A program made the position numbers and the translations under genes. Under the pieces are notes generated by a model. That model did not search any database. It was not told where the DNA came from and saw only the letters and a program-made list of their open reading frames with translations. A stretch of 64,000 bases of DNA from Polynucleobacter tropicus. Lineage in GTDB: Bacteria; Pseudomonadota; Gammaproteobacteria; Burkholderiales; Burkholderiaceae. Location of the stretch: assembly GCF_013307225.1 (NCBI RefSeq), contig NZ_CP028942.1, forward strand, positions 1,640,965 through 1,704,964, written 5' to 3'. Shown here one piece after another: positions 9,386-17,760 of this stretch. How positions within the stretch are numbered: the first letter of the stretch is position 1; each line of letters starts with the position of its first letter.

Positions 9386-9411
9386 TTAGATCTCCAAAAA
9401 ATTACTAGGCA

Positions 9412-10095
9412 TTAATTAGAATACTTGTTCAGAGCATGCCAACCAAAACTTAGCAATGGAAGCATGTCTTTGGCGAAATTGGTAACCTCATTGATTAGCT
9501 CTTTTGAGCATATTATTTTTCTGGATAACTGCTTTCTAATAATCCAGCCCTTCAATTTAATTGCCTGCTCGACCTCTTGTGGAACGTCATTAAAGCCCCG
9601 CGGGATCCTTGCTAGCGTATGCGAATAATCAAGTACAAAACCTTTTCGCTTTAGGGATCGCTCAATAGAAAGCCAGGCCTTTGGATTATCCAAAATTCCT
9701 TGCCGAAGTCTTTTTAGAATATGGCTCTCTGGTTGTAAATATCCTGCGGCACAACGACTGCCCAAGGGGTCCAGCCGAAAATATAAAACCCCGGGCGAAT
9801 GCTTATCGCCGGTTCTTGTAAATAAGCCGCTAGCATGCATGTTGTAAGGGTGTTTTGCCTTTGAAAAACGTGCGTCCCGATTAATTCTGAATAGAGATCT
9901 TTTCGGGTCACCCCATAAAGGGACATCACTACTGGCAAGCTTTTCAGATAAGGTCTCCGTGAAAAGCCTCATTGGCTCACGAACATAGCGCTCATATTCA
10001 GAGCGATGCTCGGCAAACCAAACTCGATTTTGGTTATTGGTTAACTCTTCAAAAAACTTAAAAGATTTTGGGCTGAAGCCAGAAAACTCTGTCAT
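9412..10095 (-). CDS. DUF2461 / TIGR02453 family protein
   Basis: A 227-residue soluble protein of the widespread DUF2461 family. Recognisable parts are the N-terminal FSPKSFKFFEELTNNQNRVWFAEHR and the central block RINRDARFSKAKHPYNMHASGLF. The length is usual for the family. The biochemical role of the family is unknown. It is probably cotranscribed with the MAPEG gene. Confidence 0.85.
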   Translation of the reverse strand: MTEFSGFSPKSFKFFEELTNNQNRVWFAEHRSEYERYVREPMRLFTETLSEKLASSDVPLWGDPKRSLFRINRDARFSKAKHPYNMHASGLFTRTGDKHSPGVLYFRLDPLGSRCAAGYLQPESHILKRLRQGILDNPKAWLSIERSLKRKGFVLDYSHTLARIPRGFNDVPQEVEQAIKLKGWIIRKQLSRKIICSKELINEVTNFAKDMLPLLSFGWHALNKYSN

Positions 10096-10145
10096 AGATA
10101 GTGCTTAATCGATTGGGGTTTATTTATAACATCATATCGATTAAT

Positions 10146-10172
10146 GAAAAACCACCCAAAATGGTTTTGGTG
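10146..10172 (-). terminator. Terminator-like hairpin downstream of kup
   Basis: On the minus strand CACCAAAA pairs with TTTTGGGTG (one bulged G, 3-nt loop) and is followed by GTTTTTC. It lies 14 bp past the kup stop codon and before the DUF2461 gene. Confidence 0.55.
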
Positions 10173-10185
10173 TTTTTTGATTGGC

Positions 10186-12123
10186 CTAAATCTCTACCTT
10201 TGCTCCAAGCTCAACCACTCTATTGGTTGGAATAGAAAAAAAATCTGACGGCTTTGCAGCATTTTGATACATCCATGCAAAAAGCTTTTCTCTCCAAAGA
10301 GCCATTCCAGGTATTGCGGAAGGCACCACAGTATCGCGAGCCAAAAAGAATGAGGTCTCCATCGGTTCGCACTTAATGTCGTATTGAGTTCCCAGCAACT
10401 CCATAATTTGATTTATGTCTGGTGTTTCTTTAAATCCATACATAGCTCTAACTAGATATACGCCACCGCCCATCTCTTTTAATTGAATTCTGTCTTTATC
10501 CTCAACATAAGGCACATCCCAAATACTCATTTTGAGAAAGATCACTCTCTTGTGGAGAACTTGGTTATGTTTAAGGTTATGAAGCATTGCAACTGGAACA
10601 TAGTCAACGTGCGCAGTTAAAAATACTGCGGTGCCATTTACTCGAATCGGCTCACTTACCAATAAAGACTTAATGAATGCTTCCAGTGGAATGCCGCCAT
10701 CTATAGCCTTTTGCCTCAATAGCATTCTGCCTTTGTACCAAGTAATCAATAAAAGGAAGCACAATGCGCCAAGTAGCAAGGGGAACCAACCACCCTCAGC
10801 TATTTTGAGCGCATTCGCAGCAAAAAAAGCAATATCCACTAGAAGGAAGGCGCCAATAACAATCGCTACTAATACTGAATTCCATTTCCAAACAACCTTC
10901 ATGACTACTGCCGCCAATAAAGTAGTAATTACCATGGTGGTTGTTACGGCAATTCCATAGGCAGCCGCTAGATTGCTAGATTGCTTAAAGGCCAACACAA
11001 CAGCAATCACCAAAGCTAACAACATCCAGTTAATTGTTGGCATATAAATTTGCCCAACCTCTTTTTCTGATGTGTAAGAGATTTTCATTCTCGGAACAAA
11101 GCCCAGCAATATAGCCTGGCTTGTCATTGAATAAGCGCCAGATATAACCGCTTGGGATGCAATGACAGTGGCCATTGTTGCGAGAATCACTAGGGTAAGC
11201 GTATAAGCTTCAGGAACCATTAAGAAAAATGGGTTTGATATCGCCTCCGGATTAGATAGAAGCATTGCTCCTTGTCCAAAATAGTTCAGCAGCAAACAGG
11301 GCATTGTTAATAAAAACCATGCATATTGAATCGGCCTAATACCAAAGTGACCCATGTCAGCATAGAGAGCTTCTGCACCCGTTAACACTAAAAATACAGC
11401 CCCCAACACAATGAATGCTTGCAATGAATGCTCAAGTAAAAAATTGATGGCAAATATTGGATTGGCTGCAAGCAAAATAGTTGGGTTGTCGATAATGTTG
11501 TAGGCTCCCATTATTCCCAGAACCAAGAACCATGCCACCATAATTGGCCCAAATAGAAAACCAACTAAAGCAGTTCCTTTTTTCTGAATTAAAAATAAGG
11601 CCACAAGAATGGTGAGAGTAATTGGAATCACATATTTCGTGAATTGAGGAGAGACAATTTCAAGACCCTCAACTGCTGATAGCACCGATATGGCGGGCGT
11701 AATTACAGCATCTCCATAAAACATACATGCGCCAAATACTCCTAGCATCATGATCGTTAAGGCTCTTCTGGAGTTTGCTGGCGCAGTTCTGAGTGCCAAG
11801 GCCATTAACGCCAATATTCCACCTTCACCATGGTTATTAGCCCTCATCACAAACAAAACATACTTTAGAGATACAACAACCAAAAAAGCCCAAAAGACCA
11901 TAGATATCACCCCAAAGACCGACTCCGAGGAAAAGGGGATGCCATGCTCTGGGCTGAAACATTCTTTCAGCGCGTATAAAGGGCTAGTTCCAATATCCCC
12001 GAAAACAACGCCAATAGCCGCAAGCGTTAAAGCGGGAAGGCTACCCTTGGAATGGTTATTGCCCTTAATTTCAATTGGGCGAAGAATATTTGACTGGGAA
12101 TACTCTGGATTGCTAATAGACAT
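10186..12123 (-). CDS. kup: Kup/TrkD-type low-affinity potassium uptake permease
   Basis: A 645-residue inner-membrane K+ transporter, probably a proton symporter as in other Kup proteins. The family signature [19 protein letters not shown] is at residues 37-56 and [19 protein letters not shown] is at about 137. About twelve hydrophobic helices end near residue 455, and a hydrophilic cytosolic tail of about 190 residues follows. The two genes immediately upstream encode a KdpDE-like sensor and regulator in the same direction (gap of 63 bp), which suggests that K+ availability or osmotic state controls it. Confidence 0.95.
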   Translation of the reverse strand: MSISNPEYSQSNILRPIEIKGNNHSKGSLPALTLAAIGVVFGDIGTSPLYALKECFSPEHGIPFSSESVFGVISMVFWAFLVVVSLKYVLFVMRANNHGEGGILALMALALRTAPANSRRALTIMMLGVFGACMFYGDAVITPAISVLSAVEGLEIVSPQFTKYVIPITLTILVALFLIQKKGTALVGFLFGPIMVAWFLVLGIMGAYNIIDNPTILLAANPIFAINFLLEHSLQAFIVLGAVFLVLTGAEALYADMGHFGIRPIQYAWFLLTMPCLLLNYFGQGAMLLSNPEAISNPFFLMVPEAYTLTLVILATMATVIASQAVISGAYSMTSQAILLGFVPRMKISYTSEKEVGQIYMPTINWMLLALVIAVVLAFKQSSNLAAAYGIAVTTTMVITTLLAAVVMKVVWKWNSVLVAIVIGAFLLVDIAFFAANALKIAEGGWFPLLLGALCFLLLITWYKGRMLLRQKAIDGGIPLEAFIKSLLVSEPIRVNGTAVFLTAHVDYVPVAMLHNLKHNQVLHKRVIFLKMSIWDVPYVEDKDRIQLKEMGGGVYLVRAMYGFKETPDINQIMELLGTQYDIKCEPMETSFFLARDTVVPSAIPGMALWREKLFAWMYQNAAKPSDFFSIPTNRVVELGAKVEI

Positions 12124-12186
12124 GGGCTTACTCGTTGTTTTGAATGCCCCATCAGATCATGTGCGACGTATCAATCGCATAAACAA

Positions 12187-12873
12187 CTATGAGACTGCTA
12201 GGCGGTAGCCAATCCCAAGCTCAGTTAAAAGGTACTCTGGCTCAGCTGATACCTTTTCAATCTTAGCCCTTAATCTACCCATATGAATTCTAAGATAGTG
12301 CGTGTCATCCACATACTCAGAGCCCCAAACCTCTGAAAGCAATTGGCGCTGAGTAAATATTTTTCCTGGCCTTGTTGCTAATAGCATCAGCAACTTATGC
12401 TCAATTGGGCTTAGATGAATTTGATTGCCGGCTAGCTTTACAAGCCCAGTGGAGAGATCAACAAGCAAATCTTTATTTTGATAGCACTGGTCGCGCATTG
12501 ACATCTTTTGAGTGCGCCTGAGACAAACATTTATTCTTGCTAATAACTCTTCAACATTAAAAGGTTTGGATAAATAATCATCAGCACCTTCATTCAAGGC
12601 AACGATCTTTTCTTGCTCTTCTTGTCTTGCTGACAGGACAATAATTGGAAAATCGTACTTCTCTCTGATTTGTCGAATTAAATCCTTTCCATCCCCATCG
12701 GGCAGCCCTAAATCAAGAATCATCAGCTTTGGCGTACTTTCAGCCAAACAACTATTTGCCTCCCTTAAAGATTTAGCTAACTTAGGAAGATGTTTAGCCG
12801 CACTTAAACTAGCGAGCAAAAAATGGGCGATTTGCTCATCATCCTCTACCGCTAATATGTAATCTGAAATCAT
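12187..12873 (-). CDS. kdpE: KdpE-like OmpR-family response regulator
   Basis: A 228-residue response regulator. The receiver domain (1-120) has the acidic pair EDDE, the phospho-acceptor in LMILDLGLPDGDG and the lysine in YLSKPF. A winged-helix DNA-binding domain of OmpR type follows (about 130-226, LSPIEHKLLMLLA...LRIHMGRLRAKIE). Sequence and gene order match KdpE, which normally activates kdpFABC. Here no kdpFABC genes are adjacent and Kup is the downstream neighbour. Its start overlaps the end of the kinase gene by 4 nt, indicating translational coupling. Confidence 0.88.
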   Translation of the reverse strand: MISDYILAVEDDEQIAHFLLASLSAAKHLPKLAKSLREANSCLAESTPKLMILDLGLPDGDGKDLIRQIREKYDFPIIVLSARQEEQEKIVALNEGADDYLSKPFNVEELLARINVCLRRTQKMSMRDQCYQNKDLLVDLSTGLVKLAGNQIHLSPIEHKLLMLLATRPGKIFTQRQLLSEVWGSEYVDDTHYLRIHMGRLRAKIEKVSAEPEYLLTELGIGYRLAVS

Positions 12874-14390
12874 GCGCTTGCCCTAAAAGGGAAGGCCATA
12901 CCCACATAAGTACGCTTCTCACCCCCAAATTCAGATTCAAAAAGTAATCGCCCTTCGTGTTTATCCATTACCGCCCTGACTATTGATAAACCGAGCCCAA
13001 ATCCTTTTTTATTGCGTTGATATGACTGCTGGTATCCGACTAAATTTTTATCAAAATCTTTAGGAAATCCAGTGCCCTCATCAATTACGCCAATCCGAAT
13101 TTCATCCTCTACCCTATCTACCAAGATCTGTATTGGCTTAGACGATACCGTCGCTTTAGCTGCGTTCTCTATTAAATTCGTTAAAGCTAAAACGATTAGG
13201 GCTTGATCGCCGTATATAAGTTCATCCTTTGCATTAATGACCAGCGTTAACGAGGGCTTTATTTCCCTGCTGCTGTATCTTGCCATGACCGCTCCTACGA
13301 TCTCCTCGGGTGACTGCCAATCCATGCGAAGCTGGTTACCATCAGCCATACCAAGCTTGACTAATGAAAGTATATTTTCAGTGGAATCATTGAGGTATAC
13401 CGCTTCAGAATGAATTAGCTCTAACAACTTTATTGATTGCGCTTCTCCCAGCTGTTTACCCTGCTGCAAAAGTGATGAGCTTGCACCAATAATGGTGGTC
13501 AACGGGGTTCTCATATCATGCGAGACAGATGATAAAAACGTCTTTTGCATGGACTCGCGATGCGCCAACTCTCCAGCGTCTTTTGCCTTAATTTCTGCTA
13601 TTCGCTTTTGATAATGAACAGACAACTGGTCGGCTATCGCCCGTATTAGGCTCACCTCAATATTTTCCTCGTGCGTCCGCTCAATTACCAAGGCTGGAAG
13701 ATCATGACTTTTGTAGAACCTTCCAAACGGAACACACCAATAATCAATGGCCTCTAAAGTTCCTGTGTGTGGGCCTAACATCGTTCCATACTCAATTGCG
13801 TGAGACAGGTACCATGAGTCGAGCTTTAATTCACCTGGCCTAGAGCTAGCTAATTCAATGCTATCTTTTGTGATGGGATCTAACTTCAAAATCGCCACAT
13901 CACAGCCTAACTCGCTCTTCAGTAATAGGCAAAATTTCTGCAAGGCATCCGTAGAATCAGTCTCTACAGAAAAGATCTCAATAATGGCTCTTAATAAATT
14001 CGCTTTAAAGGTTTCCTTCTCTGCAATATCTTTCTGCCTTCGTAACTGATGCACTAAAGAAGTAATTGCAATAGACACCAATAGAAAACCGAGTAATGCA
14101 CTCCAGGACTCAATACTTCCAATAACAAATGTATATCTAGGCTCTACATAAAAGAAGTTAATTAGAAGAAATGATCCTATTGCAACAAAAATCGAGGTTA
14201 CTAATTGGCTTTTATAGGAGACCCAGATTACGAGAATGAGATATAAAAATGAAACTCCTGCCAAGCCAAGATAGTCATCAACCACATGTGACAGGGCTGT
14301 TATCGCAATAATTCCAAGAAAAATGCTCATTGCCTCAAGCAAGATTGGATTTTTCGAAGAGTTTCTATTTGTCATGCGATCAATATACAT
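12870..14390 (-). CDS. kdpD: KdpD-like sensor histidine kinase lacking the KdpD/Usp N-terminal domains
   Basis: A 506-residue kinase. It starts with four membrane helices (about 17-115) of the DUF4118 type found in KdpD, then a GAF-like region (about 130-265). The dimerisation and phospho-acceptor helix has SSVSHDMRTPLTTIIGA (about 293). The ATPase domain has LIENAAKA (N box), DEGTGFP (G1) and GFGLGLSIVRAV (G2). Canonical KdpD is about 900 residues and has an N-terminal cytosolic KdpD domain plus a Usp domain before the helices; both are absent here, with the first membrane helix starting at about residue 17. It partners the KdpE-like regulator. Confidence 0.85.
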   Translation of the reverse strand: MYIDRMTNRNSSKNPILLEAMSIFLGIIAITALSHVVDDYLGLAGVSFLYLILVIWVSYKSQLVTSIFVAIGSFLLINFFYVEPRYTFVIGSIESWSALLGFLLVSIAITSLVHQLRRQKDIAEKETFKANLLRAIIEIFSVETDSTDALQKFCLLLKSELGCDVAILKLDPITKDSIELASSRPGELKLDSWYLSHAIEYGTMLGPHTGTLEAIDYWCVPFGRFYKSHDLPALVIERTHEENIEVSLIRAIADQLSVHYQKRIAEIKAKDAGELAHRESMQKTFLSSVSHDMRTPLTTIIGASSSLLQQGKQLGEAQSIKLLELIHSEAVYLNDSTENILSLVKLGMADGNQLRMDWQSPEEIVGAVMARYSSREIKPSLTLVINAKDELIYGDQALIVLALTNLIENAAKATVSSKPIQILVDRVEDEIRIGVIDEGTGFPKDFDKNLVGYQQSYQRNKKGFGLGLSIVRAVMDKHEGRLLFESEFGGEKRTYVGMAFPFRASA

Positions 14391-14544
14391 TCACTGATGT
14401 ATCAATCGTATATACATTCTTCGTTTTAAACACGACTTTATTGCACGCCGGCTTATATAGCTTTGTGAGCGAGGCTCGACAAATTCTCATGTTTAAAAAC
14501 TGTAATTTTATTAGTAAAGCATCAATTCTCAGAGGCAAATAAAG

Positions 14545-15330
14545 TCAAGGTAATGGAATAGAAAGAATTGCCTTTAATGTAGTCTGGTCTGCGTTATGGC
14601 TAATTCCTTTACCGACTCCCGCCTGAAAGGCTATTGGCTTGCCATCGTAATACACCATGGCATAAACCACATTGTTCATATTGGGATAAATAATTGGCTG
14701 GGTAACCTGATTTACATTGGTATACAACTCCCCGCCCAGTGCCCAATCCTGACTAACGTTGCGGGAGACTCTAGTGGCAGTAGCAAATACCGGCCCTTGA
14801 TGTACTAACGGTTGAGAAATTGCTTGGTCAAAAATTGGATTGAACGCTACAAGCCATTCATCAATATGTTTACCTACAATAAATCGAACTTCGCCGTTAT
14901 ACCTTGATGGCTCGTATGGGTATGGGGTATCAGAGATTTCTAAGTTCACCCCCGCAAAGAATGGATCCCCCTTTTCCTCTTGATATGGGAGCCACTTTAA
15001 ACGAGCTTTTACACCCGCATAATTAAATGAGTTGTTGTTATTGGAGTAGCTAATATAAAAACCCGCCTCTAAATCATGGCCAAGTCCATACGCCAACTCT
15101 GGCGTCACCCTAGTGTTGTTGTTATTTACCACCTCACCTGGGTAGCCTTGTTGTTGATTGCCCCTTGGCGTAGCGTTCAGGTGCAATTCTAGGCTGTACT
15201 CACCTTTTGCATTAATCTCATCATCGTAAACCTGAATTTCATCCTGAAGATAGGCATTTGCCACACCAGAAGACGCCAATCCAGCCAAAAGCAGAATACG
15301 AACAAGAGATTTTGATATGCAGAATTTCAT
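14545..15330 (-). CDS. Predicted outer-membrane beta-barrel protein, function unknown
   Basis: A 261-residue protein with a signal peptide (MKFCISKSLVRILLLAGLASSGVANA). The mature part is rich in alternating hydrophobic residues with aromatic girdles and Asn repeats (YSNNNNSFNYAG), as in outer-membrane barrels. It ends in ILSIPLP rather than the usual terminal phenylalanine. I cannot name a specific family; it vaguely resembles small outer-membrane transporter-like proteins. The gap 14391-14544 to the kinase gene holds no recognisable gene. Confidence 0.6.
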   Translation of the reverse strand: MKFCISKSLVRILLLAGLASSGVANAYLQDEIQVYDDEINAKGEYSLELHLNATPRGNQQQGYPGEVVNNNNTRVTPELAYGLGHDLEAGFYISYSNNNNSFNYAGVKARLKWLPYQEEKGDPFFAGVNLEISDTPYPYEPSRYNGEVRFIVGKHIDEWLVAFNPIFDQAISQPLVHQGPVFATATRVSRNVSQDWALGGELYTNVNQVTQPIIYPNMNNVVYAMVYYDGKPIAFQAGVGKGISHNADQTTLKAILSIPLP

Positions 15331-15448
15331 CCTTAGAGATGATATCGAATATTTATCAACTGAATATTACATGCAGCCACACAAAAACTTAGGATATAGA
15401 TCAGAAACAATTGCTCATGGCCCTTACCTTAATCAAGGCCTAAAAACA

Positions 15449-15476
15449 AAACCCCCACCATTTCTGATGAGGGTTT
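15449..15476 (-). terminator. Terminator of tRNA copy 1
   Basis: On the minus strand an 11-bp stem (AAACCCTCATC with GGTGGGGGTTT, including G-U pairs) and a 6-nt loop, followed by TTGTTTTTA. It begins 8 bp after the tRNA 3' end. The same hairpin follows copy 2. Confidence 0.75.
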
Positions 15477-15483
15477 GCTTTTA

Positions 15484-15767
15484 TGGTGGGCCCACCAGGA
15501 CTTGAACCTGGGACCAAAGGATTCCGGTTTGTGTTAGTTTCCTAACTCCCTGGACTATGCCTTCACCATATCTTTCGACTTAGGTGGGTGCCGTCTAGTC
15601 TCTACACCTTCAACAGCACTTTCATACTGAAGCTTGGCTCGGCGTTAGCTTGGATATTTCTACCTTTAGCTTTCTCCGAATTTGACACCATCCCTTATGC
15701 AGTTTCCACACATAAGGCACAACTTTCGCTATGAGTCCTCTGCTCTAACCAACTGAGCTATAGGCCC
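15484..15767 (-). tRNA. ileX: tRNA-Ile(CAU), copy 1, interrupted by a group I intron
   Basis: The 5' exon runs 15767-15731 (GGGCCTATAGCTCAGTTGGT...ACTCAT) and the 3' exon 15523-15484 (AATCCTTTGGTCCCAGG...). Joined, they form a complete cloverleaf: a 7-bp acceptor stem GGGCCTA/TGGGCCC, a D arm GCTC/GAGC, an anticodon stem GAGGA/TCCTT with loop CTCATAA, a T arm, discriminator A and an encoded CCA. The anticodon CAU with this body resembles the minor tRNA-Ile2 decoding AUA after TilS adds lysidine, rather than tRNA-Met. Upstream on the minus strand a weak promoter is possible (TTGCAG, 16 bp, TATGGT). A terminator follows. Confidence 0.92.
15524..15730 (-). ncRNA. Group I self-splicing intron (207 nt) in the tRNA-Ile anticodon loop, copy 1
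   Basis: The intron lies directly after the anticodon CAU and ends in the terminal G before AATCC. P1 is CAUAGC-GAAA-GUUGUG, in which guide GUG pairs with CAU and gives the U-G pair at the 5' splice site; the same GUU can pair with 3' exon AAU as P10. P2 is CCTTATG/CATAAGG. The core segments GGATGGTGTCAAATTCGG, GACTAGACGGCACCCACCTA and GCATAGTCCAGGGAG form P3-P8, with P7 GACTA/TAGTC. P9 is GTTAG-GAAA-CTAAC. Layout, size and core sequence match the well-studied Azoarcus tRNA-Ile intron as I remember it. It contains no open reading frame. Confidence 0.93.
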
Positions 15768-15780
15768 TAAAACTTGTTTT

Positions 15781-15882
15781 ACTACACACCATACTGCTGG
15801 TGTTTTTTACTGCAAAACCACATAAAACCGCTAAACACTACACACCATGAAAAATGCCCTGGTGTGTAGTCGGTGTGTAGTG
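15781..15882. repeat. Inverted and direct ACTACACACC repeats upstream of tRNA copy 1
   Basis: ACTACACACC occurs at 15781-15790 and 15837-15846 and in reverse complement at 15861-15870 and 15873-15881 (one base short at its edge). CACTACACACC at 15836 can pair with either reverse copy, giving two alternative stems. Similar clustered short repeats flank recombinase attachment sites, but no integrase gene is present here. Confidence 0.7.
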
Positions 15883-16175
15883 AATTTAAACCACCTTTTT
15901 CACCACTAACCTCTTGATTCAATTGAGGTCTTTACTGCTAGACCTCATGGTTAACTAAATTATGAGAGCAGACACTCTTAAGCACCTATAAGGTTTTCAA
16001 GAGCTTACGTCTCCTGTTTATCGGTGTGTGACTATTCGTGCGACTAGATTGCTTTGATTTAAGAATGTAATTTGTCAACCATTGGTTTTGAAGTTACACA
16101 CTTCTAGGAGCAATGACCAAAACACCTCGTTGCTGTTTGAGTTATTCGCTACGGATTCAATGATGGATGCTTCCG

Positions 16176-16517
16176 TTAGTGAAAATGCTGCATTTCCTTG
16201 CCACTCAACAATCTAGGCAATAGATCTGGTAAGTTATCACCAGAGAGAACTGAGTTAAATAAGAAAATTAACTCAAGTGGAATGTTTTCGCCAGCGCAAT
16301 ATATTCCTCTTCTACATCCGATTTTCTGTGCAATTAACCTTACAGCTATAAGTTTTTTTAAATGAAAGTCCAAGGTTCCAGAATCAAAGCCAAATTTATC
16401 AATTAATTCTTTTGGTCTAGCACCAGCACTGCCTGATCGATAGATATATTCAAAGACTCTTAGTCTTGTTTCATTGCCTAGAGCCTCAAAAATTGGAATA
16501 AATGATGATAAGCTCAT
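16176..16517 (-). CDS. ArsR/HTH-type small transcriptional regulator
   Basis: A 113-residue winged-helix protein. Residues 8-85 fit the ArsR fold: FEALGNETRLRVFEYIYRSG, the recognition-helix region SGTLDFHLKKLIAVRLIAQK, and a wing around GCRRGIYC. Two cysteines (in IGCRRGIYC) might sense metal or redox state, but the classic ArsR ELCVCDL metal box is absent. A GGGGA ribosome site lies 7 nt before the ATG. It follows the 108-residue protein gene in the same direction (35-bp gap), so the two may be cotranscribed. The regulatory target is unknown. Confidence 0.75.
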   Translation of the reverse strand: MSLSSFIPIFEALGNETRLRVFEYIYRSGSAGARPKELIDKFGFDSGTLDFHLKKLIAVRLIAQKIGCRRGIYCAGENIPLELIFLFNSVLSGDNLPDLLPRLLSGKEMQHFH

Positions 16518-16552
16518 GCAAATATCCCCAGGGGTACAAATTTACTACCGAC

Positions 16553-16879
16553 TTAATTAGATGTACCGGTGGTGTAATCCAAAATTGGTTGAGACAGACT
16601 ATGACTATCTCTGAATGCAATGCTATGTATAGTTTCCTCAACTTCAACCAACCCCTCATTTACTTCGTATTTGATTGACTGAATTTCACGTGATAAAGCC
16701 TGTGATTTTGGATCCATATGATCTGGAATACGATGTGGATTGCTTGGGCTGGGCTTGTCTTGTTCGTCAATGCCAAAGTAAACATTTGTTGCACCAACTG
16801 CAGCCGAGCCAACTATTAAAAGAGATAGCGCCCACCATTTAGCAATGCGGTGACCACCAAGAAATAAAGTGCTGCTCAT
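16553..16879 (-). CDS. Small protein with one membrane anchor, unknown function
   Basis: A 108-residue protein with a single hydrophobic segment (about 13-32, WWALSLLIVGSAAVGATNVYFG) and a polar, probably periplasmic, tail that includes an acidic stretch (VNEGLVEVEETIH). A GGGAG ribosome site precedes the ATG by 7 nt. I do not recognise a family. About 60 bp upstream is one copy of the 16-bp motif repeated around this cassette, followed closely by a TATAAA-like -10 box, so it is a candidate target of the neighbouring response regulator. Confidence 0.65.
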   Translation of the reverse strand: MSSTLFLGGHRIAKWWALSLLIVGSAAVGATNVYFGIDEQDKPSPSNPHRIPDHMDPKSQALSREIQSIKYEVNEGLVEVEETIHSIAFRDSHSLSQPILDYTTGTSN

Positions 16880-16937
16880 GATAGGGCTCCCAAAAGTTGA
16901 CTTTAGTCATCCTAAAAACATCAACCCTTTATAGATA

Positions 16938-16953
16938 TAGAACTTTAGTGGTA
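16938..16953. promoter_or_regulatory. Degenerate copy of the TAGAACTWWAGTRKTA motif
   Basis: TAGAACTTTAGTGGTA matches the other copies at 12 of 16 positions. Read toward the 108-residue gene, it ends 4 nt before a TATAAA box, where an activator overlapping the -35 would sit. Confidence 0.45.
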
Positions 16954-17073
16954 GCCAAAGCATCCTCAGAAATGGCCCTCAGCCTCAAAGGTAAAAATCT
17001 AAGCAAAAACCCTTAAGAAAACACTATTCACTTATGCTCATTAACTAAAATTGAGCTTAATCAGCCATTTATG

Positions 17074-17090
17074 TAGAACTAAAGTATTAG
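17074..17090. promoter_or_regulatory. Copy of the TAGAACTAAAGTATTA motif upstream of the response regulator
   Basis: TAGAACTAAAGTATTAG lies 74 bp before the response regulator start, in the divergent region shared with the 108-residue gene. It is identical to the copy at 20391 over 17 bp. Confidence 0.5.
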
Positions 17091-17163
17091 ATTTGCAATT
17101 GTCACGAATGACATAATTGATCCATCCCAAAAATGGCCAAAAATAAAGAGAAAACCGGTAGCC

Positions 17164-17757
17164 ATGCATTCCGCATCCCTGCTGATCGTTGATGACCATC
17201 CTGTATACCGGGATGCGTTGCACCAATTTTTAACTCGAAAATTCTTTTCGTCTGGCAGTCAAGTCTTCTCAGCAAATTCCATTAAAGAGGGCTTAGGAAT
17301 TGTTCGCTCTAAAAAATCAAATTGGATCATCCTCTTAGACCTCTTAATTCCAGATTCTGAGGATCAGCTATATGGCATTAAGGAGTTTAAGAAATTAGAA
17401 GATGTAGTGGCTATTGCAGCAATATCAGGCCTTGAAAAAGAGAGCCTTGAAGCTGAATGTATCGAGGCTGGATGCAGTATTTTTATACCCAAAAGCAGCG
17501 ACACTTCATTTATCTACCATAGCTTGTGTGAATTAATGGGGTTAAGTCCTGCTGAGAGCGAGCTAACCCAACTGACTGATAGACAAAAGCAAATTCTGAG
17601 TCACATCTCTAATGGCGATTCTAACAAGATGATTGCTTACTCACTTAATATCAGTGAACAAACAGTCAAAGTCCATTTGGGCGAAATATTCAAAAAGATC
17701 AAAGTATTCAATCGAACTCAGGCTGTAATTAAAGCCAAAGAAAATGGATGGGTATAG
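17164..17757 (+). CDS. NarL/LuxR-family response regulator
   Basis: A 197-residue regulator. The receiver domain (1-125) has VDDHPVYRDAL, the phospho-aspartate in IILLDLLIPD and the lysine in IFIPKSSD. The LuxR-type helix-turn-helix (about 135-195) reads LTDRQKQILSHISNGDSNKMIAYSLNISEQTVKVHLGEIFKKIKV, shown here only as the domain span with key residues S-E-Q-T-V-K-V-H. The hybrid kinase gene begins 3 bp after its stop, so the two form a two-component pair. NarL-type regulators bind short inverted or tandem sites; the repeated 16-bp motif nearby is the obvious candidate. Confidence 0.92.
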   Translation: MHSASLLIVDDHPVYRDALHQFLTRKFFSSGSQVFSANSIKEGLGIVRSKKSNWIILLDLLIPDSEDQLYGIKEFKKLEDVVAIAAISGLEKESLEAECIEAGCSIFIPKSSDTSFIYHSLCELMGLSPAESELTQLTDRQKQILSHISNGDSNKMIAYSLNISEQTVKVHLGEIFKKIKVFNRTQAVIKAKENGWV

Positions 17758-17760
17758 GGC

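Larger units (their letters stand above)
15446..15943 (-). repeat. Direct repeat copy 1 carrying an intron-containing tRNA-Ile(CAU)
   Basis: A segment of about 0.5 kb nearly identical to 20812-21328 and in the same orientation, offset by 5366 bp. In minus-strand order it holds an inverted repeat of ACTACACACC units, a tRNA gene split by a group I intron, and a terminator. The differences between copies lie mainly in intron stems P2, P8 and P9 and in a short indel just upstream of the tRNA. Beyond it, 15944-16175 shows no gene; only scattered partial TGTGTG motifs are visible. Confidence 0.85.

Noticed and set aside
15484..15767. Reading the interrupted genes as tRNA-Met because of the CAU anticodon
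   Set aside because: Acceptor and arm sequences and the intron type match the minor tRNA-Ile (lysidine-modified) pattern, and initiator features are absent. Confirmation would need a TilS-recognition or tRNA-model score.
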